IMG/VR virus record: IMGVR_UViG_3300050120_000115
Coordinates: 24,954 to 88,953 of that record
Direction: 5' to 3' (one strand)
Length of the DNA stretch: 64,000 nt
DNA from: a virus
Position 1 is the first letter of the stretch, and the number at the start of each line of letters is the position of its first letter. The notes beneath the pieces were generated by a model that worked only from the letters and a program-made list of their open reading frames with translations, ran no database searches and was not told where the DNA came from. Position numbers and translations under genes: made by a program. Below, in pieces: positions 17,306-27,059 of the stretch.

Positions 17306-20025
17306 TGGCGAGCACATACATATCACTACCGGTTATCACTGACAGTGATGTTATTGCACAACAGGCAATCGCCAATATTTCCCAGAACCTTCCCGGCTGG
17401 GTTGCGCGCGAAGGGAACCTAGAAGTATTGATTCTAGAGCAAATGGCCCTTGCAGCCGCAGAAGCTGCTACTACTGCTTCAGATGTTCCTAACGAGATCT
17501 TCACATTCTACGGATCTCTTATTGGCATAACCCCAATGCTGGGAACATATGAGACAATTCAAGTTACCCTAACTTTGGTTAGCCCAGCTGCCGGAAGTCC
17601 TGGTTACCAGATTCCTGCCGGGACACAAATGGGATTTTACTTTGCCGGAGCGTCTTATGTTTTTGAGACGATGACAGATTCACTTATTACCACGGGTGGT
17701 AGCAGTATCTCTTTGACTGTGCGAGCTGTTGCGGTTGGCTCTGTATACGATCTAGATACACTGTCTTCGACTAGCGGCCTAAATCTTACTAGTCTTTACC
17801 TTCAGTTAAGTAACAGTGATCCTTTGGTTTCTATAATTGAGCTTACGTCTACTCCCGCAACCAACGCTAACTTGATCTTAGGGACGGACCCCGAAAGCAG
17901 CACGTCGTTCCTAAATCGCTTGAGTGCGGAACTACAGCTCCTTGCTCCGCGTCCTATCACATCATCAGACTACTCATTATTCTCCCAAAATGTTGCTGGA
18001 ATATATCGCGCTCTTTCCATAGACGGTATCAACCCATTCAGTAACCTTATGTCAGTAACTAATGCCAATCCTACTCTTATGGCGACATCTGGTAGCATCC
18101 CATCTGGATGGGTCGGAGTAGGAGATGGTGGAACTAATCTCGCGGCTTTGAGTACCCCAGGGACATCTCCTTCTAACTACGTGGCAGTAACAACTGCTGC
18201 TTCAGCTCTAACATCTCTTGCTCCCTTTGAGGCCGCTAGCATAGTCGGAGCTACATCTATTACTATTACAACCGGCACTGGTCCTGCTATAAGTACTTCA
18301 GCAAGTCCTACCAATCCTGCTGTGGTTATAATAATTGATACGGTCAACGGCAACGAGGTATCCCTAGTAACGGCTGCGGCTGCGACAACGGGTTCTGGCG
18401 CTACCACACAGCAGGTGCTCACTTTAGGGGCTCCCCTTGGATATGCCCACAGTACATCAGCCACTCTTTCGGTAGCCCAGGGTGCTGATCTACCTCTTGT
18501 GGGATCAACCCCAGGATCTCCCGGCATTACTGCCGCTAACTCAAAATACTACCAGGCATCGGCAGTGATACAGTGCGGTTCAGACACAACCGCAACTGCA
18601 AAGCCACATATAGTAGCCCTGGCTACCTACCTTGATGGATCTACACGAGTATTCTCTAGTCACCCACAATTTACTAGTGGATTATTCGATTACACAGCCT
18701 CACCTAAGACCATTCTTTGCAATATTCCAACGGTAAATTCGTCTAGTTCTAACTACCTAGCCGGTTCTGCTAATGCTCCATACAATACCCTTAAGCCATC
18801 TTTGGTATCAGTTAAAACATTTGTAGTGTGGACCGTTGCCGGAACTTCCAAAACTCACTACATCTATTACGACAGCGTAGCAGCTACTCCACAACAGTTT
18901 CAGGACGATGATCAGCCAACTATATCTACAAGTTACTGGAACTTTATTCCAGATCCTAATCTATCTAGTTACTATTTTGCTAATTCAGCCCTAGGATCGT
19001 GGAGCGTTCCTTCTGGGGTTACTGTTATTCCTGGATTCGGATTTCAGTACCTTGGAACTGGCTCGGCTTTAGGAAGTAATCTAACAGTAACTTCACAGAT
19101 TTTTAATTTATCTAATGTTTCTTCAGATAACCCTGGTGTTACTACTAGAAATTATACAGCGTTTGCTACAGTAGACGCATCGTACACTGGTTCTAATTTT
19201 GGTAACATTAACGTAGAGGTATGGGACCTTAGTACTGGAGCCATCTTAACCACCGGCAGTGGCCCCACAAATGTTTCAGTTTCTCCTGCTTCCCCTATTT
19301 TGAGTACCCTAACCATTCCGTTTACCCTTACCACCGCAAAAGATGTTGAAGTAAGAATAGTATTTGGTACGGGACTTAATGTTCCCCTAAACTCTAGTGT
19401 GGTGATTTCAAATATTGGAATTATGGGTGGAACTCAGACTGCTGCGTACTGCACGTCAAAAAACGATGGTGGGTATTCATGGACCCAGGGTGGTCTGTAC
19501 TCAACTCAGGTGTTCAATTATCCACGAATGATTTCAATATGTCCCATAGATGTAAATGGAATTGGTGTAATAGATTCTGTCAATGACAATCTTATTTCCT
19601 ATCTTCAATCTCGACGTGAAATTAACTTTGTTACCAATGTCCTTCAGCCCAACTATTTACCTATTGATATTTCTTGGAGTGCCTATGTCGAAGCTGGATA
19701 CAGTGCAGCTACAGTACAGACGGCTGTCAACGCTGCTATAAGAAACTTCTTAAATCCAGCTACATGGGCTAATGGGCAGGGTAACCCGCCATCGTGGGAC
19801 GGATCTCAAACTACTATTCGTATATTTGACATAGCTTCGGCCATGAGCCAGGTACAGGGTCTGGGTAGTATTACTGCTGTTACTACTCGTCCGTCGTGGC
19901 CAATCTCTGGATCATATGGGACTTCAGACATTGTGATGATTGGCATAGCCGGTCTTCCTATAGCTAATAACATAACTTCCAGTATTCTTACCTCTACTCT
20001 CGCTGCATTTTCTGGATTAACCTAA
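17305..20025 (+). CDS. baseplate J-like wedge protein with large insertion
   Basis: A 906-residue baseplate J/gp47-type protein. Residues 1-245 contain the J N-terminal and central parts (PNEIFTFYGSLIGITPM, TDPESSTSFLNRLSAE, APRPITSSDYSLFSQNVAGI). Residues 740-906 contain the C-terminal part (NDNLISYLQSRREINFVTNV, NAAIRNFLNP, TIRIFDIASAMSQVQGLG). About 450 residues of beta-rich sequence sit in between, where most J proteins are continuous. That insertion may project from the baseplate rim as a carbohydrate-binding or structural domain. Confidence 0.85.
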   Translation: MASTYISLPVITDSDVIAQQAIANISQNLPGWVAREGNLEVLILEQMALAAAEAATTASDVPNEIFTFYGSLIGITPMLGTYETIQVTLTLVSPAAGSPGYQIPAGTQMGFYFAGASYVFETMTDSLITTGGSSISLTVRAVAVGSVYDLDTLSSTSGLNLTSLYLQLSNSDPLVSIIELTSTPATNANLILGTDPESSTSFLNRLSAELQLLAPRPITSSDYSLFSQNVAGIYRALSIDGINPFSNLMSVTNANPTLMATSGSIPSGWVGVGDGGTNLAALSTPGTSPSNYVAVTTAASALTSLAPFEAASIVGATSITITTGTGPAISTSASPTNPAVVIIIDTVNGNEVSLVTAAAATTGSGATTQQVLTLGAPLGYAHSTSATLSVAQGADLPLVGSTPGSPGITAANSKYYQASAVIQCGSDTTATAKPHIVALATYLDGSTRVFSSHPQFTSGLFDYTASPKTILCNIPTVNSSSSNYLAGSANAPYNTLKPSLVSVKTFVVWTVAGTSKTHYIYYDSVAATPQQFQDDDQPTISTSYWNFIPDPNLSSYYFANSALGSWSVPSGVTVIPGFGFQYLGTGSALGSNLTVTSQIFNLSNVSSDNPGVTTRNYTAFATVDASYTGSNFGNINVEVWDLSTGAILTTGSGPTNVSVSPASPILSTLTIPFTLTTAKDVEVRIVFGTGLNVPLNSSVVISNIGIMGGTQTAAYCTSKNDGGYSWTQGGLYSTQVFNYPRMISICPIDVNGIGVIDSVNDNLISYLQSRREINFVTNVLQPNYLPIDISWSAYVEAGYSAATVQTAVNAAIRNFLNPATWANGQGNPPSWDGSQTTIRIFDIASAMSQVQGLGSITAVTTRPSWPISGSYGTSDIVMIGIAGLPIANNITSSILTSTLAAFSGLT

Positions 20026-20043
20026 AGCATCCTAAGGATCTTC

Positions 20044-21450
20044 ATGTCTATAGATAGTGTAAATAACTTTGTTACAACTCTAGTGGAAACACCACCATCT
20101 CCGTTCATCTCTGGAACGTCAATGTTCGTTAGAACAGGTGATGGTGCCCTGATGCCAACACCTCCGTTCAACCTAACGGTGTCACCCCCTGGTGTGGCCG
20201 CTAATGCATATAATGCTGAAATAGTTAGGGTTACCGCTATATCTGGTGACCAGATTACCAACATGACCAGAGGTGTGGAAAGTTCTATAATTCAGAATAT
20301 ACAGGCTGGATGGACGGTAAATCAAAGTATTACCGCTGGACTTATTGCAGAAATCGAAGCAGCAATTGCTGCTGGTGGAGGCGGTGGGGGCGGTGGCGGA
20401 GGTGCTGTATCTAGCGTATTCGGCAGAACTGGAGCAGTGATACAGACCATCGGTGATTACGGTGTCGGTCAAGTTACGGGAGCTGCCCCATCGGCATCTC
20501 CTTCGCTCACCGGAACGCCCACTGCGCCCACTGCGCCTGCGTTGACTAACAGCACACAGATATCTACAACCGCATACACCGATGCAGCAGTTTCTGTAGA
20601 AAAAGCACGAGCAATAGCCGTAGAGGTAGGATTCGTCTCGTCTGCTTCTCCAGCTTTGACGGGAACACCTACGGCCCCAACTAATAGTACGGTTACGGAT
20701 TCTACCACACAGATAGCTACAGATGCTTTTGTTCAGGCCGCAGTTACTAATGGAGTAACTGGCGGTCCATCTATATTTACAGCGAGCGGAACATGGACAC
20801 CATCAACGACCGGTCAGCAATTGTTCATGGCTACTGTTGTCGGGGGGGGTGGAGGAAGTGGGGTCGCGTCTACTACCTATGGCGCTGGTGGCGGGGGGGG
20901 CGGAGAAGTATTAGCTAACTTCTACCTAGGACACGTAACCACATCTCAAACTATTACTATAGGGGCCGGTGGAACCCCTGGTAATTCTGGTGGTAATACT
21001 ACCATAGGTTCCTTAGCTACTGCTAAGGGTGGTTTCGCTGGCTCTACACAGAATGGTGGCCCTGGGGGTGCTTGTCCTCAGGCATATAATTCAACCAGCC
21101 CTGGGGCCGGTGGACAGGGGTCTTCAAGTACTAATGGTTCATTTGGATACAGTGGCCTATTCAGATTTGGCTCTGGTGGTGGTGGTGGTGGATTTCATGC
21201 TTCCACCGGAGGGGTAGGTGGTGGACCACTGGGTGCTACCTACGGCGCTGGGGTAACTGGCGCTGGTGGCGGAGGTGGATCTGGAGACGCAGGTTCTGCT
21301 GGGGGTGCCGGGGTCGGTACTGTTGGCGGTGCGGGTGGATCAGCTTTGGCCAATAGTGGCTCTGGCGGTGGTGGCGGAGGAGCGGGAACGACCCCTGGAG
21401 CCGGTGGAAATGGTGGTTCTGGATATATAATCGTTTGGCAGGTTGCATAG
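20044..21450 (+). CDS. glycine-rich tail fibre protein
   Basis: A 468-residue fibre. Residues 1-110 are an attachment domain. A polyglycine hinge at about 114-122 leads to VFGRTGAVIQTIGDYGVGQV, a motif often found in phage fibres. Two repeats of SPSLTGTPTAPTAP type follow (residues 150-235), then a glycine-rich tip from about 250 to the end (GGGGGSG-type sandwiches). Such tips form polyglycine-helix receptor-binding domains. Two G8 tracts lie in the tip-coding part at 20842-20849 and 20893-20900. Confidence 0.8.
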   Translation: MSIDSVNNFVTTLVETPPSPFISGTSMFVRTGDGALMPTPPFNLTVSPPGVAANAYNAEIVRVTAISGDQITNMTRGVESSIIQNIQAGWTVNQSITAGLIAEIEAAIAAGGGGGGGGGGAVSSVFGRTGAVIQTIGDYGVGQVTGAAPSASPSLTGTPTAPTAPALTNSTQISTTAYTDAAVSVEKARAIAVEVGFVSSASPALTGTPTAPTNSTVTDSTTQIATDAFVQAAVTNGVTGGPSIFTASGTWTPSTTGQQLFMATVVGGGGGSGVASTTYGAGGGGGGEVLANFYLGHVTTSQTITIGAGGTPGNSGGNTTIGSLATAKGGFAGSTQNGGPGGACPQAYNSTSPGAGGQGSSSTNGSFGYSGLFRFGSGGGGGGFHASTGGVGGGPLGATYGAGVTGAGGGGGSGDAGSAGGAGVGTVGGAGGSALANSGSGGGGGGAGTTPGAGGNGGSGYIIVWQVA

Positions 21451-22130
21451 TGGGACTTTTATTAGAAAAGTTACCTACCAGTGGGGTAACGGGACCATGG
21501 CATCTCATCTTTGACGAAGAGTTTAATGGGTCATCTCTCAACACTAATCGATGGACCCCATACTGGTTTAGCAATGGAAATGTTGTCAACAATGTTAACT
21601 GTTACTCTGCCAATGTATCTGTTACTCCTGCTCACGGCCTGGAGCTATTATTAGCTGGTGCTAACAGTGGATCGGTGGTAAGCTCCAATCCTAGTACCAA
21701 TCCGGTCGGCTTTCAGTTCACCTATGGATACGTAGAGTCTCAGATAACCTTCCCTAATAATAATGACTGGTCTGCAGGATGGATATTGGGGAACCCTTAT
21801 CCAAGTGGTGAATTTGACTATGCGGAAACAGATATACCAAATGAACTTACTGTAGGTAACTACCATTATGGAACCGGTGACGGCACAGCCGTTAACGACC
21901 CATCTCCAATATCTGGAGCCTTAGGAGTAAGTCACGTATTCGGTCTTGACTGGCAACCCAACCAGGCAAATTTTTATTATGATGGAACGCTCCACCATTC
22001 CATTACCGGATCAATTATTGTCAGCACTCCTCAGTACCTAATCTTCAACCACGGGGCAACATCATCAAGTGATGCTTCGGGGGCTGGATCAAAAGTTACC
22101 GTTAGATACGTTAGGGTTTGGCAACACTAG
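21450..22130 (+). CDS. GH16-like endoglucanase domain protein
   Basis: A 226-residue GH16-type glycoside hydrolase with a beta jelly-roll. The N-terminal WHLIFDEEFNG and the catalytic box GEFDYAETD (Glu121, Asp123, Glu126) fit the family E-x-D-x-x-E rule. DWQPNQANFYYDG and YVRVWQH mark the C-terminal strands. It probably cuts beta-glucan or a galactan on the host surface. The GTG start overlaps the fibre stop as TAGTG. An upstream TTG at 21435 would add five residues and has no ribosome site. Confidence 0.8.
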   Translation: MGLLLEKLPTSGVTGPWHLIFDEEFNGSSLNTNRWTPYWFSNGNVVNNVNCYSANVSVTPAHGLELLLAGANSGSVVSSNPSTNPVGFQFTYGYVESQITFPNNNDWSAGWILGNPYPSGEFDYAETDIPNELTVGNYHYGTGDGTAVNDPSPISGALGVSHVFGLDWQPNQANFYYDGTLHHSITGSIIVSTPQYLIFNHGATSSSDASGAGSKVTVRYVRVWQH

Positions 22131-23485
22131 TGACAATAGGTACTGGGTATTATGGTGAAGGATATTTTGGTGGTACGGACCTTTCGTACATAATCCCGTC
22201 TTCCCCCGCGCCCGGATTACCGTCTAGTTACACTACTAATCAGATTTATTCAGCAATGCCTCAGTTCGTCCAGGACCAGGACGCTGCACTGGGTTACCCG
22301 TTCTATTACTATTTATACGGAGTCTGTCAGTCACTAGACAAACTTGACAATCTAATGTTTGATAACGTTGGTGCTGGTATCACCGTTATGCCGACCTCTA
22401 TTTCGGGAACTCAAATAACACCAGGTAAAATTTCTTTACCAGTTGCGATTTCTGATTATGTGATAAATGTTTTCAATACTGATAGTACTTGGAATCAGAT
22501 AAATACCACGTCCAACTTCACCGTTAGAATAGAAAACGAAATCATACTTGTCTCTGGTGGAGCTTATAATTGGACACTTCCAAGTCTACAATTATATGTC
22601 GTACAGCGTGGGTACGAAAATACTTCTGCAGCTATTCACGCTGCTAGCTCTGGGGCTAACGGGACCACTGATCTTGTCAATTACGCTGGAGCTGTCGGTT
22701 GGTCACAAATCTTGGACATCAATCGTTGTCCTTCATACGCCCTTCCGTGGCTCGCACAATTTATTGGGTCGGGGATACCTCAAAATACGACGCTAACGTA
22801 TCAACAGATGATACAGAAGATGCAGGCTCGCTCAGGATTTCAGAGAGCAACGGTGTCCTCTATCATTGCAGAGATGGTGGCGGTTATTAATGCGCAGTCT
22901 GGTTCTATGTCTCCTATTTCCGCCGCGCAAATTATTGTACTCGAAAACACTGGTGTTCTAGCATCTCGTGGCGCTAATCTAAATGCCGCAATCGCTACGA
23001 CTGGTGCCACCTCTATGGTGCTGACCAACACAGATTCCTCTTGGGGAGATCTGGGAAGTAATGGAAGTTTCGTGGTGCAGATTGATGGCGAAAAGATTCT
23101 AGTACCTCAAGGTCTGTATAACTGGCTTTCGGCCCCGGTAACCATAACTGGAATAACAAGAGGCTATGGTGGGACTGGTGCAGCCACTCACACAGTAGGT
23201 ACTCAAGTCACTCTCGCTGGTGGTAATGACATTTATGGATTCAATGAGTACGCCATGACAATACTGATCCCGTCATCGTACTACGACCTGTATACATACA
23301 CCGGTCTAGTAGCAGCAGCGGGTGGCGCGGGAACCTATACGGCAGTCAATACCTTCATCGGGACACTCGGTGGAATCTACGGAGATCTGTCGGGCTCCTC
23401 TCTTCCATCATCAAGTTCTAATTTTGTTAACTTTCTATATCGTTACAGACCCGCAGGTCTTCAATGCTTCGTTGGTGGTTACTAG
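22130..23485 (+). CDS. tail protein I-like baseplate wedge protein
   Basis: A 451-residue protein following the J gene group. Residues 40-70 (QFVQDQDAALGYPFYYYLYG, SLDKLDNLMFDNV) and 190-250 (VGWSQILDINRCPSYALPWL, GIPQNTTLTYQQMIQKMQARSGFQRA) match tail protein I of P2-like baseplates. Two embedded repeats of about 75 residues have similar ends (TDSTWNQIN, VRIENEIILVSGGAYNW and TDSSWGDLG, VQIDGEKILVPQGLYNW), suggesting an internal duplication. The GTG start overlaps the previous TAG. Confidence 0.75.
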   Translation: MTIGTGYYGEGYFGGTDLSYIIPSSPAPGLPSSYTTNQIYSAMPQFVQDQDAALGYPFYYYLYGVCQSLDKLDNLMFDNVGAGITVMPTSISGTQITPGKISLPVAISDYVINVFNTDSTWNQINTTSNFTVRIENEIILVSGGAYNWTLPSLQLYVVQRGYENTSAAIHAASSGANGTTDLVNYAGAVGWSQILDINRCPSYALPWLAQFIGSGIPQNTTLTYQQMIQKMQARSGFQRATVSSIIAEMVAVINAQSGSMSPISAAQIIVLENTGVLASRGANLNAAIATTGATSMVLTNTDSSWGDLGSNGSFVVQIDGEKILVPQGLYNWLSAPVTITGITRGYGGTGAATHTVGTQVTLAGGNDIYGFNEYAMTILIPSSYYDLYTYTGLVAAAGGAGTYTAVNTFIGTLGGIYGDLSGSSLPSSSSNFVNFLYRYRPAGLQCFVGGY

Positions 23486-23505
23486 TGGAAATTAAGGAAT
23501 ACTAA

Positions 23506-24216
23506 ATGGCCTCGGGCTCTACTTCAAGACTACACGTACCCTATCCGGTTAATGCGGACACCGCTAACATCGCGTCCGACATGGAAGCGATTGCTAACTA
23601 TATTGATGGAAACCTCATTCCATACTACCAGGGAGCTACGTTCGTTGGAACTCCAGTAAGCGGAAACTTCTGGTGGAACACTACTGCGGGAACTTCGTAT
23701 GGACTCAATTATTACGATGGCTCATCGTGGCATTCTGTTAGTGCTGTATCTACTTCCTTTTCTGGAACTGCGGCGAACCGCTCCTCAATTGTCCCCTCCC
23801 CCGTTCTTGGAAATTTCTACTGGGCAACTGACACTACCGTTCTTTCTTTTTACACCGGGGCAGGGTGGGTAGTAGTAGGAAGCACCACGGTAAATGGACA
23901 AGACATTGCTATCTCTACCATCAACACCTGGCAGTCAGTAGCAACCTTAACTCCTGCAGCTAATGGACTCTATCAAGTAATCGCGTGTTTTGATGTGAAC
24001 TCAGGCACACCCACCGTAGGGGTGCAGGTACTCTACGCAGACGCAAACGGCGCGCAGACACTATCAATAGCCCCAACTGGTTCTGCACTCAGCGCTGGAG
24101 GGTGGTCGTCATTGACGGCGCTCATTTCTGCACATACCGGAACGTCCATTTCACTTCAGGTACAAGCATCGACAACGAGCAACATCACGGCTAGCGGATT
24201 TATAGAGGCGGTATAA
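23506..24216 (+). CDS. minor tail/fibre protein
   Basis: A 236-residue protein. The start (SGSTSRLHVPYPVNADTANI) is a common opening of phage fibre or tail appendage proteins. Two similar segments (GNFWWNTTAGTSYGLNYYDG and GNFYWATDTTVLSFYTGAGW) suggest duplicated small beta modules. The C-terminal half is a jelly-roll-like domain. It belongs to the fibre gene group by position. The stop overlaps the next ATG. Confidence 0.6.
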   Translation: MASGSTSRLHVPYPVNADTANIASDMEAIANYIDGNLIPYYQGATFVGTPVSGNFWWNTTAGTSYGLNYYDGSSWHSVSAVSTSFSGTAANRSSIVPSPVLGNFYWATDTTVLSFYTGAGWVVVGSTTVNGQDIAISTINTWQSVATLTPAANGLYQVIACFDVNSGTPTVGVQVLYADANGAQTLSIAPTGSALSAGGWSSLTALISAHTGTSISLQVQASTTSNITASGFIEAV

Positions 24217-24617
24217 TGAGCGGCGGAATAATTCTTCCAGAACCCTCTGTAGTGGCCTTAATAACATCCGGTGGGACCATCGAAGGCCCTGGTGGACTCT
24301 CTGGAATTTTCAACGGTGCGATAACAATGTCAGTGGCCAGCACTTGGTACCAATTATCGTCGGCTTCACTTACTCCCGGAACTTATCTAGTCTTGTTCAG
24401 CGGAGTGGTCAGTCCTAACTATTTGTTGTCAATGACACTATCGCTGACTAGTGCAGCATCATCGAGTTCGTGGTCAGTTACATCCATAGGATACGCGAAC
24501 GTAGCAATCGTAAAGGTTGTAACCACCACAACTATCTATATGAATGGCTCCATCTCTTCCATTGCCTCTGGCGCAGGGGCTGGGTATGGAACTATTATCG
24601 CTACATGTATTCTCTAA
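24216..24617 (+). CDS. small fibre-associated protein
   Basis: A 133-residue beta-rich protein coupled to the previous gene by TAATG. The second half (LTPGTYLVLFSGVV, VVTTTTIYMNGSI) resembles the jelly-roll C-terminal domain of the preceding product, so it may be an accessory tip protein. No known family is certain. Confidence 0.5.
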   Translation: MSGGIILPEPSVVALITSGGTIEGPGGLSGIFNGAITMSVASTWYQLSSASLTPGTYLVLFSGVVSPNYLLSMTLSLTSAASSSSWSVTSIGYANVAIVKVVTTTTIYMNGSISSIASGAGAGYGTIIATCIL

Positions 24618-24626
24618 AGGAAAACA

Positions 24627-25385
24627 ATGACAACTCAAGATAGCCGACCGGCTCAACTAGCGTGGCTCAAGTGGGCCGCTGCTAACCCTCACCTATTCAT
24701 CTATTCTGAGGGTGCCAATCGCATGTCCGCCATTGGCGTATGGCCATTAAGCTTTCCGATCACCGCCGACTGCTCAGGATTCGATACATGGATTCCGTGG
24801 GTTGCTGGAGGAAATGATCCGAACGGACTCGGGTTCGACCACCAGGGGTTCACGGGAACTCTTTTGTCACATGAAGAACACCTAGCACTATGGATGCGTA
24901 ATTCTAAAAACCAATTAGTTGAAGACGTTATTCCGGGAGATTTAGTTGTTTATGGCCCCGGTACAGGGGAACACGTCGCGATGATCGTTGAAGTTCACAA
25001 CAATGATATCTTAACAATAAGCTTTGGTGACAGTCAAGGACCTATATATACTTGGGTAAATCCACCTACTACCGTTTCTTCTCGTGGCTACGAAAGCGAT
25101 GGACGCCAGCCTCAAACGTACCTAGCTAATGTCACTGAGACTACGCGCCCACTTCGTACTCCTGCTGACTTGTTTGCTAATCCAACAGCCAAGGAACTCG
25201 CAGTGGCTGGTCTCGTTTATCTTACCGGTCCCCCCGAAGCGAAGATTGCCCAGGGCAACAAGTGGCCTATCTATTATTTCTACGACGGAAAGTTTTATAT
25301 TGTGCATCCCAATATGCCTGTTGGCACCGAAGAATACGCATCGAAGAATTACAAAACTCCAAATCATGCAGTAAGTGAGGAGTAA
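24627..25385 (+). CDS. NlpC/P60-like peptidoglycan hydrolase (endolysin candidate)
   Basis: A 252-residue protein whose first 140 residues look like an NlpC/P60 or CHAP peptidase. The catalytic Cys is in TADCSGFDTWI (about residue 50) and the His is in GEHVAMIVEVHNN (about residue 113). GDLVVYGPG precedes the His, as in this family. The remaining 100 residues lack a recognised wall-binding motif. There is no signal peptide, so release would need the membrane proteins encoded next. The ATG has AAAGGAAAAC upstream. Confidence 0.72.
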   Translation: MTTQDSRPAQLAWLKWAAANPHLFIYSEGANRMSAIGVWPLSFPITADCSGFDTWIPWVAGGNDPNGLGFDHQGFTGTLLSHEEHLALWMRNSKNQLVEDVIPGDLVVYGPGTGEHVAMIVEVHNNDILTISFGDSQGPIYTWVNPPTTVSSRGYESDGRQPQTYLANVTETTRPLRTPADLFANPTAKELAVAGLVYLTGPPEAKIAQGNKWPIYYFYDGKFYIVHPNMPVGTEEYASKNYKTPNHAVSEE

Positions 25386-25955
25386 ATGCTCATGCTTATC
25401 CACTTATTCGGCGGTTCGTATACAGCCTTAAATTATGTAGCAGACCTTATTACGGTGCTTGGTGCATTCTATGCAGGATACAGATTTTTCGAAAGCCGCC
25501 AGATCAAACGCCAAGAGAAGAAAGACAAAAAAGAAAAAGAAGAACTTATCGCTACTGTAAACACAGTAGTAGATGCTAGCGTCATCAAACTAATGACTAG
25601 CGTAGATTCCCTCGTTGAAAAAAGCGTCAAAGAAGAGCTGGCTGAAGTTAACGACAAGATTAAAAATCATGGTGAGATGTTACATCGCGTTGAACACGAA
25701 GTTACTTTTAATGACGGATCAAGTATGAAAGACTCTCAAAAGCGAACCGAAGCGTTGCTTAATAAGATGGCCATTGCCGTTGATGCTGTTCATGATACCC
25801 AAATTCGCCGCGAGCAAGATCAAAAAGCTCAATCAGAAACTCTTGAAAAGATTGATAAACGAGGTGAGGCTAACGCCAATGCTATTAACAGGGTTTCTAA
25901 TACCCTGGCTGGTCACCTTGGTGCCCACGAAGGGCTTCCGGGGGAAAACAACTAG
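25386..25955 (+). CDS. membrane-anchored coiled-coil protein
   Basis: A 189-residue protein with one membrane segment near residues 12-32 and a long charged coiled coil from about 38 to 175. It sits between the endolysin candidate and a holin-like gene, so a role in lysis (spanin-like or holin partner) is plausible but not shown by sequence. GTGAGGAGT precedes the ATG. Confidence 0.55.
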   Translation: MLMLIHLFGGSYTALNYVADLITVLGAFYAGYRFFESRQIKRQEKKDKKEKEELIATVNTVVDASVIKLMTSVDSLVEKSVKEELAEVNDKIKNHGEMLHRVEHEVTFNDGSSMKDSQKRTEALLNKMAIAVDAVHDTQIRREQDQKAQSETLEKIDKRGEANANAINRVSNTLAGHLGAHEGLPGENN

Positions 25956-26311
25956 TGACTTTTCTCTTGCTGGCCTGTGTGGCCGCGCTTGCTATGGTGG
26001 TTCAAGACATCTTGGGCATCGTTCTTCTTCTTGCCGCCACTCGAAATCGTGGCTCACTCGCGGGGATAATGGATAGCCTTCAGTGGTTAGTTGGAATCAC
26101 CACTACTACCATTTCTGTTTCGGTTTTACAAGGTCATTCTCTATATGAGAAAGCCGTCGTAATAGTTTTAGTAACCCTCGCCAACTTTTTTGGGACGGTA
26201 TGGGGAGAGAAATTGGGAACGCACTTTGTCAAAGACAAGGGGCGACGCACCCACGAAGAACGCCTAAAAGCCTTAGAGATGTACGTAGAGAATAATAACC
26301 ATAGTGGATAG
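25955..26311 (+). CDS. holin-like membrane protein
   Basis: A 118-residue protein with three likely membrane segments (residues 1-25, 42-60 and 65-88) and a charged C-terminal tail (DKGRRTHEERLK). Size, topology and position after the wall hydrolase suit a holin. The GTG start overlaps the previous TAG. Confidence 0.6.
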   Translation: MTFLLLACVAALAMVVQDILGIVLLLAATRNRGSLAGIMDSLQWLVGITTTTISVSVLQGHSLYEKAVVIVLVTLANFFGTVWGEKLGTHFVKDKGRRTHEERLKALEMYVENNNHSG

Positions 26312-26318
26312 AGGGATA

Positions 26319-27059
26319 ATGACCGAACTGTTAGATGGACGTAAGGCTGGTAAGCTGGGTAAGCTACCTGGACAGCAACTTCTGACCACCACCCTACGCG
26401 ACTATATGAAGGGTGGCCTTCCTACTGCTCCCGCATCAGTTGACTACGGTCCTCGTGTTTCTAACTACCCCATGGCAGACAATGATAGACTTGGCTGCTG
26501 CACGTACTCTGGAATTATCCATCTTCTTCAGCTGCAGTATGCTGAAATTGGAGAAGAGTTTACTTATCCGGGAGATGAAGAAGTACAAGTAGAATACTTT
26601 GCCGAGACCGGTGGGCAAGATAGCGGCTGTGTAGAGACTTCTGTTCTTCAAAAATGGTCAGGGCCTGGACTCTTTGGAACCAAGGCTGCTGCATGGGTGC
26701 CGATCAATGTTCGTGATAAGAATGAGATGCAGGCTGCTATCTATCTATTCGGTGGAGTTTACCTTGGTGTAGAATTACCACAGAGTGCTGAATCTCAGTT
26801 CGAGGCTCAACAGCCGTGGCATCTCACGATCCCCCGTGGAAAACCAGTCGGCGGTCATTGTATTGTTGGGTCAGGATACAACCGTGAAGGTATAGACATC
26901 ATCACATGGGGCAAAGAAACAACCATGACATGGGACTGGTGGGAATACTACGGTTCGGAAGCATACGCTGTCATTCCTCAAGTATTTGTTGAGGCCGACC
27001 ACGGCCCCGTCTACCGAATTGCCATTGACCAACTACAGGCTGATTTGAAACTTCTCTAA
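26319..27059 (+). CDS. papain-like cysteine peptidase
   Basis: A 246-residue protein resembling C1-type cysteine peptidases. DRLGCCTYSGIIHLLQLQ supplies the likely nucleophile Cys, and KPVGGHCIVGSGYN followed by IDIITWGKETTMTWDWW supplies the His and the Asn/Trp-side region. It may act on the host wall or on a proteinaceous target during entry or lysis, as its neighbours are wall enzymes. ATG 26319 has AGAGGGAT close upstream. The GTG at 26304 would add five residues without a ribosome site. Confidence 0.65.
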   Translation: MTELLDGRKAGKLGKLPGQQLLTTTLRDYMKGGLPTAPASVDYGPRVSNYPMADNDRLGCCTYSGIIHLLQLQYAEIGEEFTYPGDEEVQVEYFAETGGQDSGCVETSVLQKWSGPGLFGTKAAAWVPINVRDKNEMQAAIYLFGGVYLGVELPQSAESQFEAQQPWHLTIPRGKPVGGHCIVGSGYNREGIDIITWGKETTMTWDWWEYYGSEAYAVIPQVFVEADHGPVYRIAIDQLQADLKLL

